A stretch of 64,000 bases of DNA from Calothrix sp. NIES-4105 (GTDB taxonomy: Bacteria; Cyanobacteriota; Cyanobacteriia; Cyanobacteriales; Nostocaceae), in contig NZ_AP018290.1 of assembly GCF_002368415.1 (NCBI RefSeq), forward strand, positions 3,485,614 through 3,549,613, in the 5' to 3' direction. Below are positions 46,001 to 54,734 of this stretch, piece after piece. The translations under genes were made by a program, and so were the position numbers. The notes below the pieces were generated by a model. That model had not been told where the DNA came from. It was given only the letters and a program-made list of their open reading frames with translations, and did no database searches. Position 1 is the stretch's first letter, and each line of letters starts with the position of its first letter.

Positions 46001-48567
46001 TTAGCTTGTTCCAATACAACATTTGACAATAGCTCCATCTGTTCAAAATTACCACAAAGATAAGCTGTTTCAGCACCTAAGTCATACAACGCTAAAGTTA
46101 GGTCATAAGCTTCTTGCCAAGAGGCGCCACCTAGCTGAATACCTGTACTCGCGTAATACCAAGCAGGTTCATAAGCTGTTGCAACTCTGGCTTTGCGTCC
46201 AGCTAGAAGATTTAATTGTGCCAATTCTTCTAGCTTTTCTTGTTGAGTAATTAAAGCGGCGCCTATATTTAATTGATTGACGATTGCAAAAATAATCTCT
46301 TCCCGCTCTACCTCAGATATGTTACTGTTCATCAGTTGCCCAATCTTCAAGTGCGTTGCTTGTTTTTGAGCTTCTGGAATTAGGTAATAAGCAGCTTGTT
46401 GCACTCGGTCATGAAGAAATTTATAGTTAGCTAATTGGTTAATAGTGGATAATTGGGTTGTTTTCTGATTGTCACCATCTTGGAAAAATTTGTAAACCTC
46501 AGTAGTAGGCAATATTAATCCTTCCTGCAATGCCTTCCACAAATCTGCTGCTGTTTCTACTTGAGATTTTTCACAAACAATTGCCAATGTCGCTAAATCA
46601 AATTGATTACCAATACACGCTGCCAGTTTTAGTACATTCTGGGTTTGTGATGGCAACTTTTGTAACTGCAATGCCATAAATTCGACAACATCATCGGTAA
46701 CTGCCTTTACTTGAACTTGAGCGATGTCACACTGCCATCCCACCTCTCTTTCATATTTACTTGACAAGGAGGGTTGGGAGGTCGAGTGGTTAAAAGTAAT
46801 TAATCTATCATCATGCAATGCTTTAAGAAACTGGGTACTAAAAAAGGGATTGCCTTTTGTTTTTTGATACACCAGTTGTGCCAAAGGTAATGCCATCTCG
46901 GTTGAACAACTGAGGGTATCAGCTATCAACTGATTGATATGATTTTCTTTTAACGGCACCAGGTTAATAGTATTAATAATGACATGATTTTTTTCAAGCT
47001 CCGAAAGCGTCACCATCAGCGGATGTGCTGCAAACACTTCGTTATCTCGATAGGCACCGATTAATAGTAAATATCCTGTCTCTCCTTCACTTAGTAGTAA
47101 TTGCATCAATTTCAACGACGCAGAATCTGCCCATTGCAAATCATCGATAAAGATAACTAACGGATGGTCTTTGGTTGTAAAAACTTGAATAAATTTTTGA
47201 AATAACAAATTAAAGCGATTTTGCGCTGCACTTCCTGAAAGTTGCGCGACAACAGGTTGCTGTCCAATAATGCGTTCTAATTCTGGAATTACTTCAATAA
47301 TTACCTGCGCGTTTTCACCTAAAGCTTGCAGTATTTTAGTTTTCCAATGTTGTAGCTGTATATCGGTTTGAGAAAGCAATTGTCCCATCAAATCCCGAAA
47401 TGCTTGTATAAATGCGGATAAAGGAATATTACGCTGAAACTGGTCAAATTTTCCTTTAATAAAATAGCCACGCTGTCTTACTATTGGCTTATGTACTTCA
47501 TTGACAACAGCAGTTTTACCAATTCCCGAAAAACCTGCCACTAACATTAATTGGGCAGCAGGTTTTCTGACAGTATCCGTTTCATCCGTTTGTAATCTGT
47601 TGCCAGCAACTCTTTCAAAAGCATCTAATAGTATTTTGACTTCTGCTTCTCTACCATAAAGTTTCTCAGGAATGACAAAACGGTCGGAAATATCACGCTG
47701 TGCAATTTCAAAGCTTTCAATTTTGCCAGTCTCTTTCAATTCATACAAGCACTGTTCCAAATCATACTTCAACCCCAATGCACTTTGATAGCGGTCTTCA
47801 GCGTTCTTAGCCATCAATTTTTCTACAATGAGCGACAGTACAGGAGGAATTTCTGGGTTTATTTCATGTACTGAGGATGGATATTTGGCAATATGACAAT
47901 GCACCAATTCCATTGGGTCATCAACTTCAAAGGGTAATTTTCCTGTAAATAACTCGTATAAAGTTATTCCCAACGAATAAAAATCAGCACGATAATCAAT
48001 CCCACGATTCATCCGTCCGGTTTGTTCTGGCGCCAAATACGCTAATGTACCTTCGAGTAGATTATGATTATGTATTTCTTGGGTTTCCCTAGGTAGCAGC
48101 GAGGCAATGCTAAAGTCAATAAGTTTTATTTGCTGACTGTGGGGATGTATGAGAATATTTGCAGGTTTGATATCTTTATGGATAACGCGCGCTTTCTCTA
48201 GTCCATCCAAAATATCTGCTACTTGTATCGCTACAGCTAAAAGTTGCCATAGGTTAAGAGTATGTGTACGAATATAATCCCGCAGCGAAACCCCACCAAA
48301 ATCTTCCATCACTAAAGCATAAGCATTTTGATAAGGTTCCAAACTGTAAGGACGAATAATGCCTGAAATTTCCAGGTTTTTGGCAATTGTGTACTGGTTA
48401 CGAAATTGTACTAACTCGCTAAAGCTGGGGTAAGGATTTTTTAGTAATTTGATAACGACTGGTTGCTCGTCACAAGAACGTTGTCCTCGATAAACTAAAG
48501 TTCTTGAACCGTCGTACAGTAACTCTAAAAGTTGATAACCAGGAATGTTGCCTTCTAAAAATGCCAT
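43072..48567 (-). CDS. Giant hybrid Ser/Thr kinase-AAA ATPase-GAF-histidine kinase
   Basis: An 1831-residue cytoplasmic signalling protein. Residues 10-270 are a Hanks-type kinase with HKDIKPANIL near 138 and the activation segment start IDFSIAS near 153; the usual DFG reads DFS here, a variant I recall in this family. The LLEGTLAYLAPEQTGRMNR segment follows. Residues about 290-650 are an AAA/STAND ATPase with GFSGIGKTAVV near 348. A long helical TPR-like region leads to a GAF domain near 1370-1520 and a histidine kinase with the phosphorylated His in GVAHEVNNPIGF near 1590, N box near 1715 and G boxes to the end. It probably integrates a small-molecule signal; the partner regulator is not nearby. 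Confidence 0.93.
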   Translation of the reverse strand: MAFLEGNIPGYQLLELLYDGSRTLVYRGQRSCDEQPVVIKLLKNPYPSFSELVQFRNQYTIAKNLEISGIIRPYSLEPYQNAYALVMEDFGGVSLRDYIRTHTLNLWQLLAVAIQVADILDGLEKARVIHKDIKPANILIHPHSQQIKLIDFSIASLLPRETQEIHNHNLLEGTLAYLAPEQTGRMNRGIDYRADFYSLGITLYELFTGKLPFEVDDPMELVHCHIAKYPSSVHEINPEIPPVLSLIVEKLMAKNAEDRYQSALGLKYDLEQCLYELKETGKIESFEIAQRDISDRFVIPEKLYGREAEVKILLDAFERVAGNRLQTDETDTVRKPAAQLMLVAGFSGIGKTAVVNEVHKPIVRQRGYFIKGKFDQFQRNIPLSAFIQAFRDLMGQLLSQTDIQLQHWKTKILQALGENAQVIIEVIPELERIIGQQPVVAQLSGSAAQNRFNLLFQKFIQVFTTKDHPLVIFIDDLQWADSASLKLMQLLLSEGETGYLLLIGAYRDNEVFAAHPLMVTLSELEKNHVIINTINLVPLKENHINQLIADTLSCSTEMALPLAQLVYQKTKGNPFFSTQFLKALHDDRLITFNHSTSQPSLSSKYEREVGWQCDIAQVQVKAVTDDVVEFMALQLQKLPSQTQNVLKLAACIGNQFDLATLAIVCEKSQVETAADLWKALQEGLILPTTEVYKFFQDGDNQKTTQLSTINQLANYKFLHDRVQQAAYYLIPEAQKQATHLKIGQLMNSNISEVEREEIIFAIVNQLNIGAALITQQEKLEELAQLNLLAGRKARVATAYEPAWYYASTGIQLGGASWQEAYDLTLALYDLGAETAYLCGNFEQMELLSNVVLEQAKTLLDKVKAYEVKIFTCVAQKKPLKAIEIGLQVLKLLEISFPENPTGEDIGKAIAYTALLIPENGIEELINLPEMTNPSKIAALSILKSISSSAYIANPPLHLLILLSMVNLSIQYGNDSLSTIAYSAYGTILCGVVQDIESGGKFGKLALKLLQNYNNQEKNAQTFMLVATFTMHWQTHVRETLSLLHLGYQNSIEAGDLQHVAWNLFFESQYSCFIGQELSQLTEKMANYSKAFSHLKQELHFNYHQIFRQFILNLIGSSETGFILVGEAYNESKQLPQYQQANDTTALYYFHLNKLILCYLFGELPQAIENATIAETYLETATATFLVPIFHFYDSLARLAVYRHSSAIEQKTLIEKVELNQEKMKKWAIHAPMNHQHKYDLVEAEKYRLLGNKVEAIERYDRAISLARTNEYLNEEALASELAAKFYLEWGRDKIAQTYMQEAYYCYARWGAKAKTDDLEKRYPQLLQPILQQKQLRLNSLETISSITTARTVNATQTSTSSSTSISEALDFATILKASQTLSGEIQLDKLLTRLLSTIITNAGASSGALILPWDNDLRVEAIAREGQEPTVLQASSIDNSSDVPVSLIYAVKRSLQTVVINDATNETSLLADSYIIQQQPKSLLCTPILNQGKLLGILYLENHLAIGAFTKERVEVLNLLCTQAAISLLNARLYQKSQNYAQQLEDSLASLTHAQTQLVQSEKMSSLGNLVAGVAHEVNNPIGFLKGSLNNAQDYVKDLLEYIQCVQQHHPQLAPAVTDFADEIDLEFLASDLPKLIDSMKSATARIQDISTSLRTFSRADTAEKVACNIHEGIDSTLLILKYRLKANEYRPEIKIVKAYGKLPSIKCFLGQLNQVFMNILANAIDAIDEQSQKYSFDELKANPKQITITTEVLQAENTAVIRIKDNGLGMSEAVKAKIFDHLFTTKGVGKGTGLGLAIAHQIVEQTHAGKIICNSAPNIGTEFVIELPLA

Positions 48568-48674
48568 GTGTTAGGGGTTATGATGAGTTCGAGTATATTA
48601 TTCCCCTACAGCAGCAAATATTAACACTACGAGAACAATAACTAATCTCAGGTAGGACAGGCGAGACACTTATC

Positions 48675-49064
48675 TTACTTTTTGAACCAGGAGAATGAAA
48701 GAATTATTTTATCAACAATAAATGCACAAATAAAGCCGACAAAGACACAAAAAATTGTTGCTGTAATATAATAATAAGAAGAATTATCTGTTCAATTTAT
48801 GTTTATGAGTACAATAAAAGGTGGAGCAAATTTTTTGTTAGCAATAATTTGAGATAATATGCCGCCAACACTCAATCCGAAGCCTAATGCTGTAATTCTT
48901 TGTTGTAAAGTCCGGTCGTTTTCTTCTTGAGCTTCAAGGCGCCGACTCGATAATTCTGTTTGTTCAATTGCGATTTGACCTCGAATTGATGAAATCGCGT
49001 TATCGATTAATCTAGAACCGTTTTCAAAGTACACTCAACTTGCTTCAATTCGTTCTTGATAAAA
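48675..49064 (-). pseudogene. Membrane-protein remnant with two in-frame TGA codons
   Basis: One continuous frame reads VFYQERIEAS, TGA, then YFENGSRLIDNAISSIRGQI and RTLQQRITALGFGLSVGGIL, TGA at about 48789, then YYYITATIFCVFVGFICAFIV and a TAA at 48675. The coiled-coil then two membrane segments resembles the C-terminus of a cyanobacterial membrane protein I cannot name. No start is recognisable. Confidence 0.55.
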
Positions 49065-49089
49065 CACGCTAGGCACCAATATTTTATGA

Positions 49090-50179
49090 CTACTCATTTT
49101 CATCTATAAATATTTTGGATGCAATGCGGAAATATTCGGAAGCTATTTGCAAATTGTCATCCTGATTTCCATAAATACGGTTTTGGTAAGCAGTAGCCAT
49201 ATTTCGTAAAGTTTCTGCCCACTCTTTTGGGAAATGCTCGTGTTCGTATACTTCCAACGCAACGCGATAACATTCAATGGCAACTTCTACATTGGTTGCT
49301 TTATCACCCAAAATACGTTTCAAATATACTTGACCAAGATAATTTTGTATTGCAGCCCATTTAAGTGGAAACTGATCACGACGATATGCTCGTAAGGCAA
49401 CTTCATAACCTGCAATTGCAATTTCTATATTATAAGCAGGTTCACCACTAGAGAAGTCTTGAATCAAATGACTAAAATTAACAATGTCAACAACAATACT
49501 CAAGGCTATTTCTAACTTGACCGCAACTAAGGTACTCGTTGCCCAATTATCAAGTACTTGAGCAAAATGGATGTTGAGCTTGTCTAAATTTGCTTCTAGT
49601 AATTGATAAACAGCTTGGGCGCTAGCGTTACTACTCGCTGTTAGACGCAACACATTGGCGAGAAAATCTATATATTCCGAAGGCAAATAATTCGCATTGA
49701 AATTTTAGTTTGTATTACTGAGTGCTTGAGTTAAAGGCACTGCTATTTTTTGTAAAAATTCAGCAGCTTTTTTTTCGCCAATATCAGTAAACATTGCCGC
49801 TAGCTGTCGAAGCGTCAGTATAAATCTTATGTCAATTATATCTTGATGCGAACGCAAAATTTCTGTTTCGGCGCCGCTAGGGCAATTAAGTAATTCCTCA
49901 ATTACCTGCATGTAAACAGAATATGCTTTCTCTTCGCCGCCAGATTCTTTTTGTGGTGCCAACATTTCTTTCAACTCCTGCACTAAGTCCAGGAGGAAAT
50001 TGGCTGTACCAAAATTACCCCTTTGTGTTGCTCTGGCTGCAACTCGCTCCATCAGTTCAATTAAATTAGTGTCAACGATTTCGCGCATTAGCTTGTAGCA
50101 AAGCTAACTCTTCTCCATTCGGGCATCGAAGTAATTCTCGAATCAAAGTTAAATAAGCCCGGAGACGGTTCCTATCCAT
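49090..50179 (-). pseudogene. TPR protein interrupted by a frameshift and a TAA
   Basis: ATG 50179 starts DRNRLRAYLTLIRELLRCPNGEE, the usual N-terminus of cyanobacterial TPR proteins linked with CHAT domains. One base shift near 50085 separates it from EIVDTNLIELMERVAARATQ onward. This second part stops at TAA 49705 and the same frame resumes with YLPSEYIDFLANVLRL and several TPR units, for example VEVAIECYRVALEVYEHEHFPKEWA, to 49090. Joined, it is about 355 residues. No CHAT protease domain is visible downstream. Confidence 0.7.
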
Positions 50180-50371
50180 TCAGGGCTAACCGAGCGTGAT
50201 TAGTTAACTATAGATATAAATTTATACAACTTATCAAGAATACTCTAGGACTAGTTGATACATTTGGGGAAATCCCTAATTTCCTATTTTCTGTAAACAG
50301 GTTTATATAAGAACATGACCGCTAAGATAAGAATAATTGTGTTGCGGTTTGTTAAGATTTTTTTGAGTCAG

Positions 50372-50606
50372 GTTTTTTAGCAGGGGCGGGTTTACCCATA
50401 TCCTGGTAAATAACCTGAAATTGAGGTGAAGGTTTTTAAGCAGGGGCGGGTTTACCATACCCTGGTAAATAACCGGAAATTGAGGTGAAGGTTTTTAAGC
50501 AGGGGCGGGTTTACCATACCCTGGTAGATAACCGGAAATTGAGGTGAAGGTTTTTAAGCAGGGGCGGGTTTACCATACCCTGGTAGATAACCGGAAATTT
50601 AGGTGA
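50372..50606. repeat. Four tandem copies of a 59-bp repeat
   Basis: Units begin at 50372 (60 bp), 50432, 50491 and 50550, each starting GTTTTT(A)AGCAGGGGCGGG. Within each unit TTTACCA and TGGTAAA (TGGTAGA in the last two) form a small dyad. The array lies directly upstream of the ABC transporter genes, and GGGCGGGTT wording recurs between them (about 51663). It is not a CRISPR array because there are no spacers. Remaining bases from 50180 to 50371 show no feature. Confidence 0.85.
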
Positions 50607-50643
50607 ACCCGCCCGTACAATAATTAGTTAGGAATATATTGTT

Positions 50644-51663
50644 ATGGCTCCCGCAGTTTCGATACAAAATCTAAAAAAGCGCTATGGTGCAACTGAAGCT
50701 GTCAAGGACGTTTCCTTTCAGGTGCAGCCAGGAGAAATTTTTGGTTTGCTCGGTCCCAACGGTGCAGGGAAAACAACTACTTTGCGTATTTTGTGTACCT
50801 TGACGGCGCCTGATGCTGGTAAAGTAGAAGTCTCTGGAATTTCGGTAGTAGATAACCCTAAAGCTGCACGACAACGTTTAGGATATGTAGCGCAAGAAGC
50901 CGCACCAGATAAAATATTAACAGGTCGCGAACTGCTGCAATTGCAAGCCGCAATTTACCATTTACCTACGGCAGTCACAAAGCAGCGAATTGACACAGTA
51001 CTCAGTTTGCTAGGATTACAAGAATACGCCGATAAGAAGACTGGCACGTATTCGGGAGGGTTACGCAAGCGTTTAGACTTAGCAGCAGGGTTACTACATG
51101 CACCCGATGTATTAGTATTAGACGAACCAACAGTAGGACTAGATATTGAGAGTCGATTTGTTGTTTGGGAATTTTTAAGAAAGTTACGCGAAGCTGGGAC
51201 TACAGTATTAATTACCAGCCATTATTTAGAAGAAATAGACGCATTAGCTGACCGAGTGGCAATTATCGACCGTGGTGTGGTAATCGCACAAGGAACGCCC
51301 TCCGAGTTAAAGGATAAGATAGGAGGAGACAGAATAACACTGCGTATTCGTGAATTCTCTCCGCAGGAAGAAGCAGAAAAAGCGAAGGATTTACTTAAAT
51401 CTTTGCCATTTGTACAAGATGTAATTATAAACAGCGCACAAGGTAATTCGCTTAATTTAGTTGTAACTCCGCAAAACGACACCTTAATTACAATTCAACA
51501 AGCGTTAAACAATGCTGGTTTACCAATGTTTGGTATTGCCCAGTCGCGTCCTAGTCTTGATGACGTTTACCTTGCCGCAACAGGAAGCACTCTTATGGAC
51601 GCGGAACTCGCAGCAGTAGCAAACCGCGACCCCAAAGCAGAAAAAAAACAAAACATGCGGTAA
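50644..51663 (+). CDS. ABC transporter ATP-binding protein (DrrA-like)
   Basis: A 339-residue ABC ATPase. Walker A LLGPNGAGKTTT is near residues 35-46, the signature TYSGGLRKRLDLA near 137-149, Walker B VLVLDEPTVGLD near 157-168 and the switch His in ITSHYLEEID. The long C-terminal extension is typical of drug/lipid exporters of the DrrA type. It pairs with the permease 86 bp downstream. Confidence 0.93.
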   Translation: MAPAVSIQNLKKRYGATEAVKDVSFQVQPGEIFGLLGPNGAGKTTTLRILCTLTAPDAGKVEVSGISVVDNPKAARQRLGYVAQEAAPDKILTGRELLQLQAAIYHLPTAVTKQRIDTVLSLLGLQEYADKKTGTYSGGLRKRLDLAAGLLHAPDVLVLDEPTVGLDIESRFVVWEFLRKLREAGTTVLITSHYLEEIDALADRVAIIDRGVVIAQGTPSELKDKIGGDRITLRIREFSPQEEAEKAKDLLKSLPFVQDVIINSAQGNSLNLVVTPQNDTLITIQQALNNAGLPMFGIAQSRPSLDDVYLAATGSTLMDAELAAVANRDPKAEKKQNMR

Positions 51664-51748
51664 GGGCGGGTTAACCAAAAATCCACACTCAATTTTAAAA
51701 TCTCTCTAAACCCGCCCCCCTTTCCAAAATCTACAACCCAAAATCATT

Positions 51749-52648
51749 ATGAGTGGAACTATACTACCTCCAAAATCAGATATCAACTGGCAGCAAGTCG
51801 CATCCCCGCAACTCTATGCTAGTAAATCATCCAGTAATACCTTTGGTGAAATAGTTCAAGAAACTTTAGCACTGACCAAACGCTTATTCATCCAATTACA
51901 ACGGCGCCCATCTACTTTATTTGCTGGTATCATTCAGCCTGTAATGTGGTTAGTACTATTTGGCGCCTTATTTCAAAATGCACCAAAAGGTATATTTGGC
52001 AGTACAACTAACTACGGTCAATTTCTCGCAGCTGGTATTATCGTTTTTAGTGCATTTGCAGGAGCGCTCAACGCTGGACTACCTATAATGTTCGACCGTG
52101 AGTTTGGTTTTTTGAATCGTTTACTAGTAGCACCTTTAGCATCACGCTTTTCGATTGTCTTCGCATCAGCAATCTTTATTATTAGTCAAAGTTTAATCCA
52201 AACTGCCGTTATTATCGGCGCCGCAGCATTTTTAGGTGCAGGTTTACCTAATGCAGCAGGTTTAAGTGCAATAGTACTAATTATTTTAGCGTTAACACTT
52301 GGTGTAACCGCTCTCAGCTTAGGTTTGGCATTTACTTTACCGGGACACATCGAACTTATCGCCGTCATTTTCGTCAGTACTTTACCAATGTTATTTGCGA
52401 GTACTGCACTGGCGCCGTTGTCATTTATGCCCACATGGTTACAAACAGTTGCCACCCTCAACCCTCTTAGCTACGCTATAGAACCTATTCGCTACCTCTA
52501 CACCCACAGCGACTGGGGATTAAATAGTGTTGTTATGCACGCATTTTGGGGTGATGTTACCTTTGGTGGCGCCTTGCTAGTATTGGTAGGTTTCGCAATT
52601 GTGGCGTTATTGAGTATTCAACCTCGACTCCGCCGGACACTTTCGTAA
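51749..52648 (+). CDS. ABC-2 type transporter permease (DrrB-like)
   Basis: A 299-residue membrane protein with six helices after a 35-residue soluble lead. The phrases PVMWLVLFGALFQN, FDREFGFLNRLLVAPLASR and MPTWLQTVATLNPLSYAIEPIR are typical of the ABC-2 family of drug and polysaccharide exporters. With the preceding ATPase it forms a complete exporter; the substrate is unknown. Confidence 0.92.
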   Translation: MSGTILPPKSDINWQQVASPQLYASKSSSNTFGEIVQETLALTKRLFIQLQRRPSTLFAGIIQPVMWLVLFGALFQNAPKGIFGSTTNYGQFLAAGIIVFSAFAGALNAGLPIMFDREFGFLNRLLVAPLASRFSIVFASAIFIISQSLIQTAVIIGAAAFLGAGLPNAAGLSAIVLIILALTLGVTALSLGLAFTLPGHIELIAVIFVSTLPMLFASTALAPLSFMPTWLQTVATLNPLSYAIEPIRYLYTHSDWGLNSVVMHAFWGDVTFGGALLVLVGFAIVALLSIQPRLRRTLS

Positions 52649-52689
52649 AATAGAAACAATCATTACCAAATAGTACTTGAGGGGCAAAT

Positions 52690-53079
52690 ATGAAAATTCG
52701 ATTATTAGCACTTTTGTCATTAGCTGGACTGGGTTTAGTTACTATAGCGCAACCAAGCAACGCGCAAACTGCCCCCTCTGGGCAAGTTACCAACCCACTA
52801 AACTCCGACACACAAAGTAACGACCCATTTTATCGCGGTACCGAGCAAAGCCCGTTTAACATGTTCCAAATGATTCACAACGCGCAACTCGGTATTAATA
52901 ATTACAATCCAGAATTTTTCAATCAACAAAGCAAAGAAATAGATGAGGCAGCAGCTGCATTCCGCAGGCAGCAACAGCTAAGGATACAAACTGGAAATAC
53001 TGGAAATACTGGAAATATCGTGAAACCATTACCACAACAAGGTTCACAAGTAATTAAGCTTGAACCTAGTAATCAGTAA
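52690..53079 (+). CDS. Secreted hypothetical protein
   Basis: A 129-residue protein with a signal peptide (RLLALLSLAGLGLVTIAQ, cleavage after SNAQ). The mature part is polar and Gln/Asn-rich, with TGNTGNTGN micro-repeats near residue 107. Its wording (SDPFYRGTEQSPFNMFQMIHNAQLG) recalls a small cyanobacterial envelope or periplasmic protein, function unknown. It starts 41 bp after the exporter permease, so it may be in the same transcript. Confidence 0.6.
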   Translation: MKIRLLALLSLAGLGLVTIAQPSNAQTAPSGQVTNPLNSDTQSNDPFYRGTEQSPFNMFQMIHNAQLGINNYNPEFFNQQSKEIDEAAAAFRRQQQLRIQTGNTGNTGNIVKPLPQQGSQVIKLEPSNQ

Positions 53080-53182
53080 TTGTGTATTTTTAAATATTTA
53101 TCTTGTGGGGTGGGCATCCTTGCCCGCCCTATTTTTTTGTAATTATTAAGATTTTGATCCCCCCTAACCCCCCCGCGTGGAA

Positions 53183-53419
53183 GCTACCGTGTACACACAT
53201 CTGTATAATCTGGAATTGTATTCCCTTTGTGCCACGCCACTTCGCTCAACGTTCCCCACCCCCGCACACTCCTTGGCTCCTTTGTGTCTACCCTACGGGA
53301 AATCCTTCGGATTATGTGGTTTTTCCTTTTTTAATGAACCACAAAGGTCACAAAGGACACAAAGAAAGAGAAGAAAGACAAGAGAAGTAAGTTTTAGAAA
53401 CTTGTGTGTACACGGTAGC
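53183..53419. mobile_element. 237-bp MITE with 17-bp inverted ends and 9-bp target duplication
   Basis: The ends GCTACCGTGTACACACA (53183-53199) and its exact complement (53403-53419) are perfect inverted repeats. The flanks CGCGTGGAA at 53174-53182 and 53420-53428 are identical, so a 9-bp target site was duplicated. The insertion split a C-run/G-run intergenic hairpin. No transposase is encoded; the interior is CTTTGTG repeat text. A transposase elsewhere in the genome presumably moved it. Confidence 0.88.
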
Positions 53420-53448
53420 CGCGTGGAAGGGGGGAAATAAGAAGGGAT

Positions 53449-53886
53449 TTATACACCTAGTGCTTGTAAAACGTCACTCGCGTGAGTAGAAGTGTTAACA
53501 CTGGAATCAACGTGAGTAATTTTGCCGTTACCATCGATTACATAGGTGACGCGCTTTGCATATCCACCACCATCAACGTCATAAGCGCTGATAAGTGAGT
53601 GGTCAGTGTCTGCTAACAGAGGAAAATTCAGATTGTATTTTTGAGTAAAAGCTTGATGGGAACTTTCATCATCAGCGCTAACTCCCAATATAACTACATC
53701 TTTATTTTGATAGTCCGCTTGAGCATCGCGGAAACTACAAGCTTGCTTGGTGCAACCTGGAGTATCGTCTTTGGGGTAAAAGTATAAGACTACTGTTTTA
53801 CCTTTGAAATCAGACAAGGAGACAGTGTTACCATTGGTGTCTTTGGCGGTAAACTCTGGTGCATCTGTACCAACTGTTAAAGCCAT
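53449..53886 (-). CDS. Peroxiredoxin, BCP/PrxQ type
   Basis: A 145-residue thiol peroxidase. The peroxidatic Cys45 and resolving Cys50 lie in TPGCTKQACSFRD, the atypical 2-Cys arrangement of PrxQ, and KTVVLYFYPKDDTPG leads into them. It reduces hydroperoxides with electrons from thioredoxin in the cytoplasm. Length is normal and no signal peptide is present. Confidence 0.94.
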   Translation of the reverse strand: MALTVGTDAPEFTAKDTNGNTVSLSDFKGKTVVLYFYPKDDTPGCTKQACSFRDAQADYQNKDVVILGVSADDESSHQAFTQKYNLNFPLLADTDHSLISAYDVDGGGYAKRVTYVIDGNGKITHVDSSVNTSTHASDVLQALGV

Positions 53887-53964
53887 AATTAAACTACCCT
53901 GTTTGCTGATTGTTTATGCATTTCAGATTTTACATTAATTTACAATATTTTAAGATGAGAGCTT

Positions 53965-54064
53965 GCAACGGATGCAACGGATGTAACGGATAGTTTATTG
54001 GTTACAAACAAAGTCTGGTTATCTAAAATAACTTATCCGCTACATCCGTTCACCATCCGTTGCC
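53965..54064. repeat. ACGGAT-box dispersed palindromic repeat, copy 2
   Basis: It is the reverse-orientation counterpart of 12068-12168 with similar arm boxes and centre. Bases 54070-54100 next to it hold the CTCTGTG repeat text and 54116-54140 a CACAGGCG/CCGTGC hairpin. Confidence 0.65.
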
Positions 54065-54149
54065 AATTCTACTCTCTGTGTCAAGAGTGTCTCTGTGGTA
54101 AAAAAGTACTTATACTGCACAGGCGTTTTGGCCCGTGCTACTAACTATT

Positions 54150-54554
54150 ATGTCTATTGCTGATTATCAAAACCAAAGCATGATTGTTTATTCAAGCCAA
54201 ACCAAAGAACGCGCGCTGCGGTCGCTGATTTGTTCACCGTTTACGTTTTCCTTATTTGATGCGATGCGTCAAGACCGCGTGGCTATCAGTGAAATTACTG
54301 GTAGTAGAGGTGTTGAAAATGGTTATGCAAAACGCGCTTTGTCGGAACTAATCACAGATAATGAACTTGTTTGGCTGATTCAAGTTGGTGTGTTACGTCG
54401 CGAAGTTGATGGTCAGGGAATAACCGATAGTTTCCGTTTGACTCCTTTAGGGCGCCAATTAGTCGAACAATCCTTAACAAAACCCTGGCGCAAACCCACT
54501 TTGAGCGATAGTTTTCAGGAAACTATGACTCGCTACTTGAGATTACCCTTCTAG
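54150..54554 (+). CDS. Npun_F0494 family protein
   Basis: A 134-residue protein from ATG 54150, with GTG 54135 as a weaker alternative. The phrase YSSQTKERALRSLICSPFTFSLFDAMR, then YAKRALSELI and DSFRLTPLGRQLVEQ, is the conserved cyanobacterial family named after Nostoc punctiforme F0494. It looks like a winged-helix fold, but the function is unknown. Confidence 0.85.
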   Translation: MSIADYQNQSMIVYSSQTKERALRSLICSPFTFSLFDAMRQDRVAISEITGSRGVENGYAKRALSELITDNELVWLIQVGVLRREVDGQGITDSFRLTPLGRQLVEQSLTKPWRKPTLSDSFQETMTRYLRLPF

Positions 54555-54734
54555 AATTAGAAGGTAATGAGTTATTAAAGAAGAATACACGGGAACAATA
54601 AGTACGGAAACGTCAATCCCGTTTATGAAATCTTTAATATAGTGGTTTGTCAAAAGTCATTGACTAGTGACGATTAACCTCTGACATTAAAGCGACCACT
54701 CGACTTAACAGTCATACTGATAGATTAGTAACTT

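Noticed and set aside
50372-50606. CRISPR array
   Set aside because: Repeats follow one another with no unique spacers and no cas gene is near.
54555-54734. Cobalamin riboswitch upstream of cobQ
   Set aside because: No B12-box-like sequence or matching hairpins were seen.
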